DNA of 64,000 nt, from positions 434,001 through 498,000 of the forward strand of contig NC_009051.1 of the NCBI RefSeq assembly GCF_000015825.1, written 5' to 3'. The notes under the pieces were generated by a model that was not told the DNA's origin, did not search any database, and saw nothing but the letters and a program-made list of their open reading frames with translations. Every line of letters begins with the position of its first letter. Within the stretch, counting starts at the first letter, position 1. The position numbers and the translations under genes are program-made. Shown piece by piece: positions 35,387 through 43,033 of this stretch. The DNA is from Methanoculleus marisnigri JR1. GTDB taxonomy: Archaea; Halobacteriota; Methanomicrobia; Methanomicrobiales; Methanoculleaceae.

Positions 35387-36418
35387 ATGCAGTGCAGCAA
35401 GTGCCGCCGCGACGCGGTCATTTTCCAGCGATACTCGGGGCTGCACCTCTGCGAGCATCACTTCAACCGGGATTTCGAGGCGAAGGCGAAGCGGGCGATC
35501 CGGGAGCACCGCTGGATCGAGTCGGGGGACACGGTGGCGGTGGCGCTCTCGGGGGGCAAGGACTCGAGCGCCGTCCTCTTCTTCCTCCACCGGCTCCTCG
35601 GTGAGCGCCGGGACGTGCGGCTGATGGCGATCACGGTGGACGAGGGGATCTCCGGCTACCGCGACCCGAACCAGGCCAGGAAGATTGCCGAGAGCATGGG
35701 CGTCCCCTGGGTGACGGCAACGTTTGCCGACGAATACAGGATCACGCTCGACGAGATCGTGGCGCGGAAAGGGACGGGGCTCTCCTGCTCCTACTGCGGC
35801 GTGCTCCGGCGGGCGCTGATGAACCGGATTGCCCGCGAACACGACGTCACGAAGTTCGCGTATGGGTTCAACCTGGACGACGAAGCCCAGTCGGTGCTGA
35901 TGAACGCCCTCCGGGGGGATGCGGAACGGCTCACCCGTCCTATGCGGGAGGCGGAGGGGATGGTTCCCCGGATCAAGCCGTTCATGTACATCCCGGAGCG
36001 CGAGGTGGCGCTTTACGCCTTCCTCCACGTCGAGGGCTTCGACCTTGCGGGCTGCCCCTACGCGGGCGACGCTCTCCGGGGCGACGTCCGCGGCATCCTC
36101 GACGACTACACCTACCGTCACCCGGCGACGAAGTACTCGCTCGTGAACCTCGGCGAGGCCCTCCGGGGGACGGAGAGACCCGAGACGAAGATGGGGTTCG
36201 GAATTTGCGAGAGGTGTGGTGAGCGACTGCCGGAACGGCAGGAGCTTGAGCACCGGGAGGTGCGGGATGCGACTGCCGGAACGGCGGGAGCACGAGCACC
36301 GAAGAACGACGTTCCTTCAGGAACGGAGTTTGAGCACCGGAGGTGCGAAGGTGCGAAGCCGTGCGGGAAGATCTGCCGGACGTGCCAGGTGCTTGATGAG
36401 GTTCGGAAGGGGGGTTGA
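35387..36418 (+). CDS. tRNA 2-thiolation adenylyltransferase (TtuA/CTU1/NcsA-like, TIGR00269) with in-frame repeat insertion
   Basis: 343 residues. N-terminal zinc knuckle MQCSKCRRDA...LHLCEHHF; PP-loop VALSGGKDSSAVL; catalytic/Fe-S cysteines in LSCSYCGVLRR and LAGCPYAGD; C-terminal knuckle CERCG...CGKICRTCQVL. It adenylates and thiolates U34 or U54 of tRNA. Normally the last two CxxC pairs lie within about ten residues. Here 45 extra residues (about 280-324) separate them, encoded by the palindromic repeats at 36224-36358. The frame stays open and the cysteines are kept, so it may still be functional. Confidence 0.92.
   Translation: MQCSKCRRDAVIFQRYSGLHLCEHHFNRDFEAKAKRAIREHRWIESGDTVAVALSGGKDSSAVLFFLHRLLGERRDVRLMAITVDEGISGYRDPNQARKIAESMGVPWVTATFADEYRITLDEIVARKGTGLSCSYCGVLRRALMNRIAREHDVTKFAYGFNLDDEAQSVLMNALRGDAERLTRPMREAEGMVPRIKPFMYIPEREVALYAFLHVEGFDLAGCPYAGDALRGDVRGILDDYTYRHPATKYSLVNLGEALRGTERPETKMGFGICERCGERLPERQELEHREVRDATAGTAGARAPKNDVPSGTEFEHRRCEGAKPCGKICRTCQVLDEVRKGG
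36224..36358. repeat. composite palindromic repeat inserted in frame inside the tRNA thiolase gene
   Basis: 135 bases (45 codons). It contains CTGCCG-gaa-CGGCAG, GGAGCTTGAGCACC-ggg-AGGTGCGGGATGCGA, a second CTGCCGGAACGGC, then CGTTCC-ttca-GGAACG and GAGTTTGAGCACCGGAGGTG. These are the same modules as in the 7.4 kb array and at 36.53 and 36.73 kb. The edges are set by joining CERCGE to PCGKICRTC, the normal family sequence. Confidence 0.88.
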
Positions 36419-36912
36419 CAGAGACTGGACGCACTTATCTATGGCATGGAGCGGAACTGTCCAGACGATGAAACCGCCTGGTACGGTGGACCGTGGGTTA
36501 TCGCCATTGGGGGAGGGGCTGACGGGGAGTGCGACGTTCCGCAGGAACGGAGCTCGACCACCGTCAGGTGGGGAGGAGGGCTCGCCCCCCTCCCCTGTCT
36601 CTACCCCGTAGGGCTCTACCTTTGACCCCCACCGCCCGCGCTTCGCGCTCCTCCCGCCCCCATGGGGGCGGGCAGTGCGTGGCGATAGGCGATGTCCCAT
36701 GGGGACATCGCTGGAGAAGACGGAAGGTGCGACATACCGAAGAAACGGAGCTTGAGCACCATTGGGTGCGGGGGCAGGAGCAGGAGAAAACCAAATGTCT
36801 TGAACCGACGACTGGTTGAAGATGCACAAGCCAGTGGAAATTCGTGTATAGATTGCATAACGTCGCAAAAAGAACTGGATTTTAGTGCCGGCTGAGACTC
36901 TGCCCTTACCCT
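36419..36912. repeat. repeat-rich intergenic region with several perfect stem-loops
   Basis: 36529-36572 carries GTGCGACGTTCC-gca-GGAACGGAGCTC and CCACCgtcaGGTGG. 36653-36672 is CCCGCCCC-catg-GGGGCGGG. 36691-36709 is GATGTCCC-atg-GGGACATC. 36726-36780 carries GGTGCGACATACC, GGAGCTTGAGCACC and GGGTGCGGGGGCAGGAGCAGG. Their shared linkers tie them to the 97-bp array. I find no credible gene here; the overlapping frames encode only translated repeat. Confidence 0.8.
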
Positions 36913-37635
36913 TCACCGCATCACGAGACATCCACCCGTAACGTCGGAGAAGATCTCCATGAACTGCTCGGGGTGGTTCAGGAAAGCAACCGACCGAGGC
37001 CGCCCGACCAGATCGTAGAGCCCGACCTCTTTCTCGATCCCGATGTCCGGGACCTCCACCGGGTCGCAGTAGCGCACCGGCGGGGCGTCGGGATAACCTG
37101 GGTTCTTCACGAGCGCCCCGCCCTCCATCTCGTAGTAGGCGGCGCCCCGCAGTTCCGCGTAGGGGCCGTAGTTGCTCGAGAACTCCGACGAAACGAGGTT
37201 TGCCATCACGAGATCCTCCTTTCCGGGGTTGATCGTCACGTGGCCGTATCCCGGCGGGATCAGGATCTTGTCGCCGGCGGTGCCCTCGATCATCACCACG
37301 TCGTCGGCATTGCGGGTCTGGAGGAGGTAGTGCCCCGTCCCCTCAAGCACCTCGTAGATCTCCGGGTAGAGTTCTCCTGCCGGGTTCTCGGTGTGGTAAT
37401 GCCCCTTCGTCTTGACGTACTCCCCGCAGAGCGTCCGGGCAGGAATGACGGTGATATCGTAGCGGATGCGGTGCTCCCGGAGCCACTCCCGGTCGCTCTC
37501 GCTCTTCGCGAGATCCCGGTACATAAAATAGAGAGGCTGGTCGGAGGTGCAGCCGGGATCTGCGAGAACCTCCCGCATCTCCTCGATTGTCCTTACCTGC
37601 GGCTCCGGTTTGGGTCCGTCCCAGTACCCGTTCAT
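36913..37635 (-). CDS. pgiA: glucose-6-phosphate isomerase, archaeal cupin type
   Basis: 240 residues. The cupin metal site is KGHYHTENPAGELYPEIYEV (H-x-H, E) with the later His in GYGHVTINPG, as in euryarchaeal cupin PGI. Interconverts glucose-6-P and fructose-6-P in the cytoplasm. Its start overlaps the stop of the S-layer-like gene by ATGA, an unexpected operon partner. Likely under the TrmB-type regulator upstream. Confidence 0.95.
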   Translation of the reverse strand: MNGYWDGPKPEPQVRTIEEMREVLADPGCTSDQPLYFMYRDLAKSESDREWLREHRIRYDITVIPARTLCGEYVKTKGHYHTENPAGELYPEIYEVLEGTGHYLLQTRNADDVVMIEGTAGDKILIPPGYGHVTINPGKEDLVMANLVSSEFSSNYGPYAELRGAAYYEMEGGALVKNPGYPDAPPVRYCDPVEVPDIGIEKEVGLYDLVGRPRSVAFLNHPEQFMEIFSDVTGGCLVMR

Positions 37636-38918
37636 CTCTGTTTCTTACGGTACACGAATATATAATACCCTGCACCGATGATGACGGCCAGAACGGCGAC
37701 GAGGAAGACCGGATTGGTGAAGAGCGTGCCCTGCCTCCGCTCAAGCGCGACCTGCACCTTCATGGTGTCGGATATCTTGCTGTTGTCGAGGTCGTCGCGG
37801 TAGCGGATCTCGGAGTCGATCCCGTACTCCTTCTCGGTGCCGTCATTGTCGACGTTCACCTCGAACCGTGCCGTCGCGGTCTCGCCCGGGGCGAGGTCGC
37901 CGAGGAAGGCGGTGTCGTCGCTGCTCGTGAAGGGGTCGACGGCGCTGATCCGGGCCTGTGCGTTGTAGACCGTTGCCGCCCCGGAGTTCTTGTACACGAC
38001 TTCAAGGATGCTCTTCTGCCCCAGGTAAAGTGTCGACGGAGGCGAGACGACCTCGAAGGCGATCTTGCCGCCGACGGGAAGGCCGATCGTCGCCGGCCGG
38101 GAGGTCACCGTCTTGCCCTCGTAGTCCTCGTAGGTGACCGCTACGTCCAGCGGGTACGACTGCGGCTCGGCGGTATCGGCGACCGAGACCTTGAACTTCA
38201 CGTCAACCGTCTCTCCCGGCTCGAACGTTCCGACGTAGGCGTTCCCGTCGGTGGGGATGAGCGGGCTCGCGCCGCTTCTCGTGACCATCGCGATTGCCTT
38301 GTTCGCCGTGTCATGCCCGGCGTTCTTCAAGGTCATGTAGACGTAGCCTTCCGTGCCGACGTTCAGCGACCCGGTGTGCACGTCAAGAACTTCGACCTGA
38401 AGGTCGGGGGTGACCCGCACCTCGAGGGGCAGGGTCTGGGTCTTCTGCTGGTAGTTGTAGCGGAGGACGTCACTCCCGTACTCTTCCGCATCCGCGAGGT
38501 AGGTATAGGTCACCTCGAGCGGCAGCGTGTAGGTGCCCGGTTCCGCGGAATCCGTGATCTTCACATCGAACGCGGCGGTTGCGGAGGCGCCGCCCGCAAT
38601 GTCGCTTAAGAACTGCGGGTCCGTCTTGACGGTGAACGGCGTATCGCTGCTCTTGAGCCCCACGGTGACCAGTTTTGCGGTGTTCGGCTGGTCGTCGGGG
38701 GTGAGGAGCGTCGAGCCGACGATCTTGTGGGTATTCAGGCCGCTGTTGGATATGATAACCGCAATCTGGGTCTCGGCACCCGGCGCGAACTGGTTGGTGC
38801 CGGAAATCGTTGCCGATAGATCGGGACTTCCATAGAGGTACTTGACGCCTTGCGCCGACCCCGGGACAACCAGGAGTGCCAGCAGGAGCATCAGTACAGG
38901 TACATGTTGCCAACGCAT
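37632..38918 (-). CDS. S-layer-like secreted protein with repeated CARDB/NEW3-type domains (COG1361)
   Basis: 428 residues. Signal peptide, then three Ig-like domains each with an alternating pattern such as ETQIAVIISNSGLNTH, EGYVYMTLKNAGHDTAN and KSILEVVYKNSGAATV followed by LAPGETATARFEV. A C-terminal TM helix and short basic tail (FVYRKKQR) anchor it in the membrane with the domains outside. RBS AAGGTGA precedes ATG 38918. Transcribed with pgiA. Confidence 0.85.
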   Translation of the reverse strand: MRWQHVPVLMLLLALLVVPGSAQGVKYLYGSPDLSATISGTNQFAPGAETQIAVIISNSGLNTHKIVGSTLLTPDDQPNTAKLVTVGLKSSDTPFTVKTDPQFLSDIAGGASATAAFDVKITDSAEPGTYTLPLEVTYTYLADAEEYGSDVLRYNYQQKTQTLPLEVRVTPDLQVEVLDVHTGSLNVGTEGYVYMTLKNAGHDTANKAIAMVTRSGASPLIPTDGNAYVGTFEPGETVDVKFKVSVADTAEPQSYPLDVAVTYEDYEGKTVTSRPATIGLPVGGKIAFEVVSPPSTLYLGQKSILEVVYKNSGAATVYNAQARISAVDPFTSSDDTAFLGDLAPGETATARFEVNVDNDGTEKEYGIDSEIRYRDDLDNSKISDTMKVQVALERRQGTLFTNPVFLVAVLAVIIGAGYYIFVYRKKQR

Positions 38919-38928
38919 CTCTTCACCT

Positions 38929-38974
38929 TGTTGTTATATTAGCAACAACATTTATTGCTAAACCGTATATATAC
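38929..38974. promoter_or_regulatory. operator/promoter region shared by S-layer-like/pgiA operon and TrmB regulator gene
   Basis: TTAGCAA at 38939-38945 and TTGCTAA at 38955-38961 form a perfect 7-bp inverted repeat with 9-base spacer. An overlapping GTTGTT...AACAAC repeat lies to its left. For the leftward operon the repeat sits between the TATA-like TATATATACGG (38963-38973) and the predicted start of transcription near 38940. For the regulator gene it overlaps TTTATTG, a box about 26-30 bases before ATG. This is the expected place for TrmB autoregulation. Confidence 0.65.
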
Positions 38975-38982
38975 ATGATGGT

Positions 38983-39774
38983 ATGAAGGCTCCCCGGGAC
39001 GTTCCGAACGCCCTCCTTGAATCTCTTAAATCACTGGGACTTACGAAGTACGAAGCCCTTGTATATATCGGGCTCCTCAGAACCTCGGGCGCGACTGCAA
39101 CGGAGGTTCACGAGATCTCCGGCGTGCCGCGCGCATCCGTCTACCCGGTTCTCGACCGGCTCGTCCAGAAGGAGCTGGTCAGCGTCTCGCACACGACGCC
39201 CAAACGCTTCGACGCCGTTGCCCCCGACCAGGGCGTCGAGAACCTGATGCGCCGGATCGAGAGCGACGCTGAGAGCGCCCGGGCGGCCCTCGACGTCTTT
39301 TACCGGGAGAAGGGGCTGGAAGGCCGGGGCGACCGGGAACTGGTCTGGACGATCTACGGCGAAGAGAACATCAGAACCCGCCTCGCCGGCATGTTCGGGA
39401 GCGCGGAGCGGAGCGTGGAGGTGCTGGCGACGTGGGACATTCTCCAGGGGGGCGTGCTCCCGCTGCTTGAATCCGCTCCCGACTCCGTGCCGGTCGATAT
39501 CGTCACCGAGCGCTGGGAAGGCGAGCAGCCTTCCCGGTTCCGGCTCCACCTCCTTCCCCTCGCCGGGCTGCGCGAGACCCGTCTCCCGACGGAGAACCTG
39601 CTGCCGTACGAGCGGTCGGGCGTCTTCCTGGTGGACGACTCCCGTGCGCTGCTCTGGATGGGTGCGGTCGACGGGCAGCCGTCCGCCCTCTACTCCGAAT
39701 CCGAGGGGCTCGTCCTGTTTGTGCGGCGGCATATCACCACCGTCACGGAGTGGGCGAAGGCTGCGGTTCAGTAA
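38983..39774 (+). CDS. TrmB-family transcriptional regulator
   Basis: 263 residues. Winged helix at ~10-85: SLGLTKYEALVYIGLLR, ATATEVHEISGVPRASVYPV. A short coiled linker (~90-115) leads to the TrmB PLD-like sensor domain. TrmB proteins sense sugars in other archaea. The divergent operon contains glucose-6-phosphate isomerase, so a sugar-phosphate ligand is a reasonable guess. Convergent with the NrpR-like gene (7-base overlap). Confidence 0.88.
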   Translation: MKAPRDVPNALLESLKSLGLTKYEALVYIGLLRTSGATATEVHEISGVPRASVYPVLDRLVQKELVSVSHTTPKRFDAVAPDQGVENLMRRIESDAESARAALDVFYREKGLEGRGDRELVWTIYGEENIRTRLAGMFGSAERSVEVLATWDILQGGVLPLLESAPDSVPVDIVTERWEGEQPSRFRLHLLPLAGLRETRLPTENLLPYERSGVFLVDDSRALLWMGAVDGQPSALYSESEGLVLFVRRHITTVTEWAKAAVQ

Positions 39775-40514
39775 TCGTCCAGGTAGTCCATCTCCCGGAT
39801 ATCGATCAATCCTTTGAGCGCCCGGGTCACCACCGGTTTTCCCGCCTCCCTGACGGCCGCCATCGCGTTCGTGCCCCCGACCATTGCCACGCCTATGTAC
39901 TGCGGGCTTACCGGGACACCCAGCAGGGGAACGTTCGGAGCGCCGACATCGAGGATGCCGGAGAACCCTATGGCCGAAAGTTCGTCGAGCACCGTCCCAA
40001 GGAGCTGCTCGGCCTCCATGTGGCACTCTCTGATGTTTGCGAGGATGTTGCCCTTTCCGTGGCGCATGACGTCGAGGATCGACGTGGCCTCCTGGGAGAT
40101 GAGAACCTCGAGAGGGTCGAGCGTGGTGTCGCGGTAGAGGATCATGCTCGTGAACCGCTGCGCAACTCTCCCGTCGACCTCGACGATCCCGCCTCCGATT
40201 GGGCTCGCCGGGATACCGCGCTGGAGGAGAAGAGCGTCGAGCGTAATGCTGCACATCGTACAGACGGCGTGCCGGCCGTCCGGGACGGTGTAGCCGGCGA
40301 CCTGCCCCCCGGGCCCGGCGACCAGGAGCCGGTCGCTGATGGTGATGCCCCGTTTGTGCGCCTCTTTCATAATGGAGAGCGCGAACTCGAGGTCGCGGCT
40401 CTCGATGAGCGAGAGGTTGTAGATGATCTTTCCCGTGTCATCCTCCGGGCGGTAGGTCACCTTGAGCGCGTACTCCTCGATGCGATGGTTGGTGAACTTC
40501 AGGGGAGCGTGCAT
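39768..40514 (-). CDS. NrpR-type regulatory domain protein (DUF128) lacking HTH
   Basis: 248 residues forming a single DUF128/NrpR domain: KVTYRPEDDTGKIIYNLSLI, GYTVPDGRHAVCTMCSITLD, LLQRGIPASPIGGGIVEV and NVPLLGVPVSPQYIGVAMVGG. NrpR represses nitrogen-assimilation genes and senses 2-oxoglutarate, normally through an N-terminal winged helix plus one or two such domains. Here the protein starts at the sensor domain and no HTH is encoded upstream. It may act as an NrpRII-like partner protein. Confidence 0.85.
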   Translation of the reverse strand: MHAPLKFTNHRIEEYALKVTYRPEDDTGKIIYNLSLIESRDLEFALSIMKEAHKRGITISDRLLVAGPGGQVAGYTVPDGRHAVCTMCSITLDALLLQRGIPASPIGGGIVEVDGRVAQRFTSMILYRDTTLDPLEVLISQEATSILDVMRHGKGNILANIRECHMEAEQLLGTVLDELSAIGFSGILDVGAPNVPLLGVPVSPQYIGVAMVGGTNAMAAVREAGKPVVTRALKGLIDIREMDYLDDY

Positions 40515-40730
40515 TATCAGATCTCTTGCCGTGCAGGTGAAAAAGTGTTGCCTTCAGTCGGTGGATTCTTCCGGCAGGGGCCCGGGGCGGCACCGGCCGT
40601 TCATCGCTTCCGTATCCCGCCGGCGGTATGCTTATCCCGTTCGTCCCGTTGAACGCCCCGCCTCACCGCTATCCACGCCCGGCCCCGAAAGGGAAAACTT
40701 GTTCTATCTCCCTGTGGTATTGTTAGATGA
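40515..40730. other. 216-base intergenic region
   Basis: Nothing protein-like. It contains the divergent promoters of the NrpR-like gene and the 321-residue unknown; TTGTTCTATC near 40700 is weakly TATA-like. Confidence 0.4.
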
Positions 40731-41696
40731 ATGGAGAGTGGGACTCGGGAAAAAGCCCGGAACGTGCTGAAGCGGATCCTTGCCGCGGCCTCCTACGACG
40801 TTGAGGAGGTCGGCGACCCGCTGGATCTCTCCGCGATCGGGAGCGAGGATGCCCTGGTGGTGCTCTGCTCGGACGATCCGGAGACGATTGAGAACTTCGA
40901 TTCGATGACCTATCGCCTGCGCACCGGTGAAGAGGACTGGGTCTGCAGGAAACTGCTCTTCACCCTCGATTCGGCGATGCAGACGGAGGACTGCATCCTG
41001 TGGGGACCTGACGAGTTCGTCCGCTACGCGGGCAGGGCCGCGCTTGCGGAAGTGCTCGGGCAGAGCCTGATCCTGGATCTTCCCCCGGCGGCCGGGGCAG
41101 TCCGGCGGAGGCAGATCGAGGCCGCTCCAGCGGCGGTGGAGGAAGAGCCGGAAGACGGGCCGGAGTTGCCTCATCTCCCGGTTCAGGTGCCCGAGAAGCG
41201 TGCCTGCGGCATCGCCGGGTTACACGGAGCGGCGAAGTGTCGGTTCATCCCGTACTGGAACTACCGCTACGTGAGCACCGGCGAGCGCGAGGTGAAAGAC
41301 CGGCTGGTCTCCTTCGATGCCGAGGGTGCCGGGGCGGTCAACGCTATCAACGGCCTGAAGATGGAGATCAATCCCGACGAGATCGAGCGGGGCCCGGTTC
41401 CGTTCGGTTCCGAGATCGTCTCCGCCCGGCTCGTGCGGGAGGACGTGGAGGAGCAGCTCGTGCGGGAGGTCGTGGACCGGCTCACCCAGCGGATCCGATT
41501 CCGCTACGAGAAGGGCGACGCCATCTTCTATGAGGAGAAGACCCTCAAACCCGACCGGAACAACATCACCGTTGATCTCGAGACCGTCTACGTGCCGGTC
41601 TGGCAGGTGCGGGGCGGGAGCAAGATCGTCGAAGTCAACGGGTTCACCGGCGAAGTTCTCTCGATGCCGATGGACGAAGGCGTCGAACTGCTGTAA
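40731..41696 (+). CDS. conserved hypothetical protein, two-domain, coupled to a disulfide oxidoreductase
   Basis: 321 residues. The N-terminal ~115 residues form an alpha/beta domain (YDVEEVGDPLDLSAIGSEDA, LVVLCSDDPETIENF, LLFTLDSAMQ). An acidic Pro-rich linker (~125-150) leads to a C-terminal domain with IPYWNYRYVSTGEREVKDR and a PepSY-like ending (VWQVRGGSKIVEVNGFTGEV). No catalytic motif recognised, no membrane segment. The oxidoreductase gene starts 4 bases later, so the two are probably functional partners. Confidence 0.75.
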   Translation: MESGTREKARNVLKRILAAASYDVEEVGDPLDLSAIGSEDALVVLCSDDPETIENFDSMTYRLRTGEEDWVCRKLLFTLDSAMQTEDCILWGPDEFVRYAGRAALAEVLGQSLILDLPPAAGAVRRRQIEAAPAAVEEEPEDGPELPHLPVQVPEKRACGIAGLHGAAKCRFIPYWNYRYVSTGEREVKDRLVSFDAEGAGAVNAINGLKMEINPDEIERGPVPFGSEIVSARLVREDVEEQLVREVVDRLTQRIRFRYEKGDAIFYEEKTLKPDRNNITVDLETVYVPVWQVRGGSKIVEVNGFTGEVLSMPMDEGVELL

Positions 41697-41700
41697 GATC

Positions 41701-43020
41701 ATGATCGTCGTCATCGGCGGCGGGCCCGCGGGAAGGCTCGGGGCGATACACCTCGCACAGGCCGGGGAGGAGGTCAGACTCGTCGAGCAGCGCAGCATCG
41801 GCGGGCAGTGCCTTCACGAGCGATGCATGACGATCTGCGCCTTAAACGACGTCGCCCGGCTCGTCGAGTGCGCCAGAACCCAGAAGGACCTCGGCATCCT
41901 CGATTCGGTTCCGGCCGTCTCGTACCCGGCCATCCGGAAGCGTATCTGCGAGGTCCAGGAGAAACTCTCCTCGGTTCTCGATGCGGAGACCCGCCGGGCG
42001 GGGGTCGAGGTGATCTACGGAGCCGTTGGCCGGCTGGAGGGGAGCCGGGTCTTCATCGGCGACGAGGAGGTCCGGGCCGACGCGGTCATCGCGGCCACCG
42101 GGTCGCGGCCGGCAATCCCCGAGATCCCCGGCACCGATCTTACCGGCGTCTACACCTACCGTACGCTCCCCGCCATGCCCGATCTCCCCCGCCGCATGGC
42201 CGTTATCGGTGGCGGGGTGGTGGCGGCGGAGTTCGCCCACATATTCCACGCCTTCGGGGTCGAGGTCGAGATAATCGCCCGGCACGGGCTGCTCCGCGAT
42301 CTCGACGAGAAGATGCGGTCCGCTGCGCTCCGCGACCTTGCCGGAATCGGCGTCCGTGAAGAGACCCCGGTTGCAAGCATAGAAGGCGGCGGGCGGGTCC
42401 GCTCGGTTCTTCTCGCCGACGGCGAGGAGATCGAGGCCGATGCCGTCCTGCTCGCAACCGGGCTCGTCCCCCGCTCGGAGACGCTCCAGGGTCTCGAGAA
42501 GGGCCCGGACGGGGCGGTCATCGTCGATCGGCGGATGCGCACGAGTGTTCCGGGCGTCTACGCCGCCGGCGACGTCATAGGGCCGCCCTACCTCACCCCC
42601 GCGGCCCGGAGGGAGGGCGTGGTGGCGGCCGAGAACATCCTCGGCCGCGACACCGTCATGGACTACGAGGGCATTCCGCAGGCGATGAGCCTCCGCTACG
42701 ACTACGCTTTCGCCACGACCGGCGACGGAGGCGTCACCCTCTCGTCCCCCGCTCCCGCGGGCCCCGGATCGTTCTGGGACGTCGCGGGGGGCTGGGCGGG
42801 GCTTGCCCAGGTCCGGGTCGATCCCGCGACCGGCCGGCTCATCGGGGCCGCCGCCGCCGTCCCCGGGGCATCGATCCTCCTCTCCTACATCGGCTACCTG
42901 ATGAAACAGGGCATCACCGTCGACGACTTCGACGATATCGTCGAGGTCCATCCCTCGACCGACGGCGTTTACGGGCTCGCGCGCTACGCTGCGGGGATGT
43001 TCAAGAAGAGGGAAGAGTGA
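41701..43020 (+). CDS. FAD-dependent pyridine nucleotide-disulfide oxidoreductase (dihydrolipoamide dehydrogenase-like)
   Basis: 439 residues. FAD-binding IVVIGGGPAGRLGAIHLAQ, redox pair GGQCLHERCMTICAL (Cx4C as in lipoamide dehydrogenase), NAD-binding MAVIGGGVVAAEFAHIF, FAD motif VYAAGDVIGP. The dimerisation end has VHPSTDGVYG where lipoamide dehydrogenase has HPTLSE: the catalytic His is kept but the Glu is not. Substrate is therefore uncertain; coenzyme A disulfide or another thiol is possible. Cotranscribed with the unknown upstream protein. Confidence 0.88.
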   Translation: MIVVIGGGPAGRLGAIHLAQAGEEVRLVEQRSIGGQCLHERCMTICALNDVARLVECARTQKDLGILDSVPAVSYPAIRKRICEVQEKLSSVLDAETRRAGVEVIYGAVGRLEGSRVFIGDEEVRADAVIAATGSRPAIPEIPGTDLTGVYTYRTLPAMPDLPRRMAVIGGGVVAAEFAHIFHAFGVEVEIIARHGLLRDLDEKMRSAALRDLAGIGVREETPVASIEGGGRVRSVLLADGEEIEADAVLLATGLVPRSETLQGLEKGPDGAVIVDRRMRTSVPGVYAAGDVIGPPYLTPAARREGVVAAENILGRDTVMDYEGIPQAMSLRYDYAFATTGDGGVTLSSPAPAGPGSFWDVAGGWAGLAQVRVDPATGRLIGAAAAVPGASILLSYIGYLMKQGITVDDFDDIVEVHPSTDGVYGLARYAAGMFKKREE

Positions 43021-43033
43021 TTCGTCCCGGCGG

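Noticed and set aside
34484-36253. A 1240-residue minus-strand frame that extends the DUF460 gene upstream.
   Set aside because: The extension is antisense to rio2 and the thiolase gene and is low-complexity Arg/Pro-rich; GTG 34483 with GTGA overlap is the natural start.
36317-36931. A 204-residue minus-strand frame after the thiolase gene.
   Set aside because: It consists of translated stem-loop repeats and intergenic sequence.
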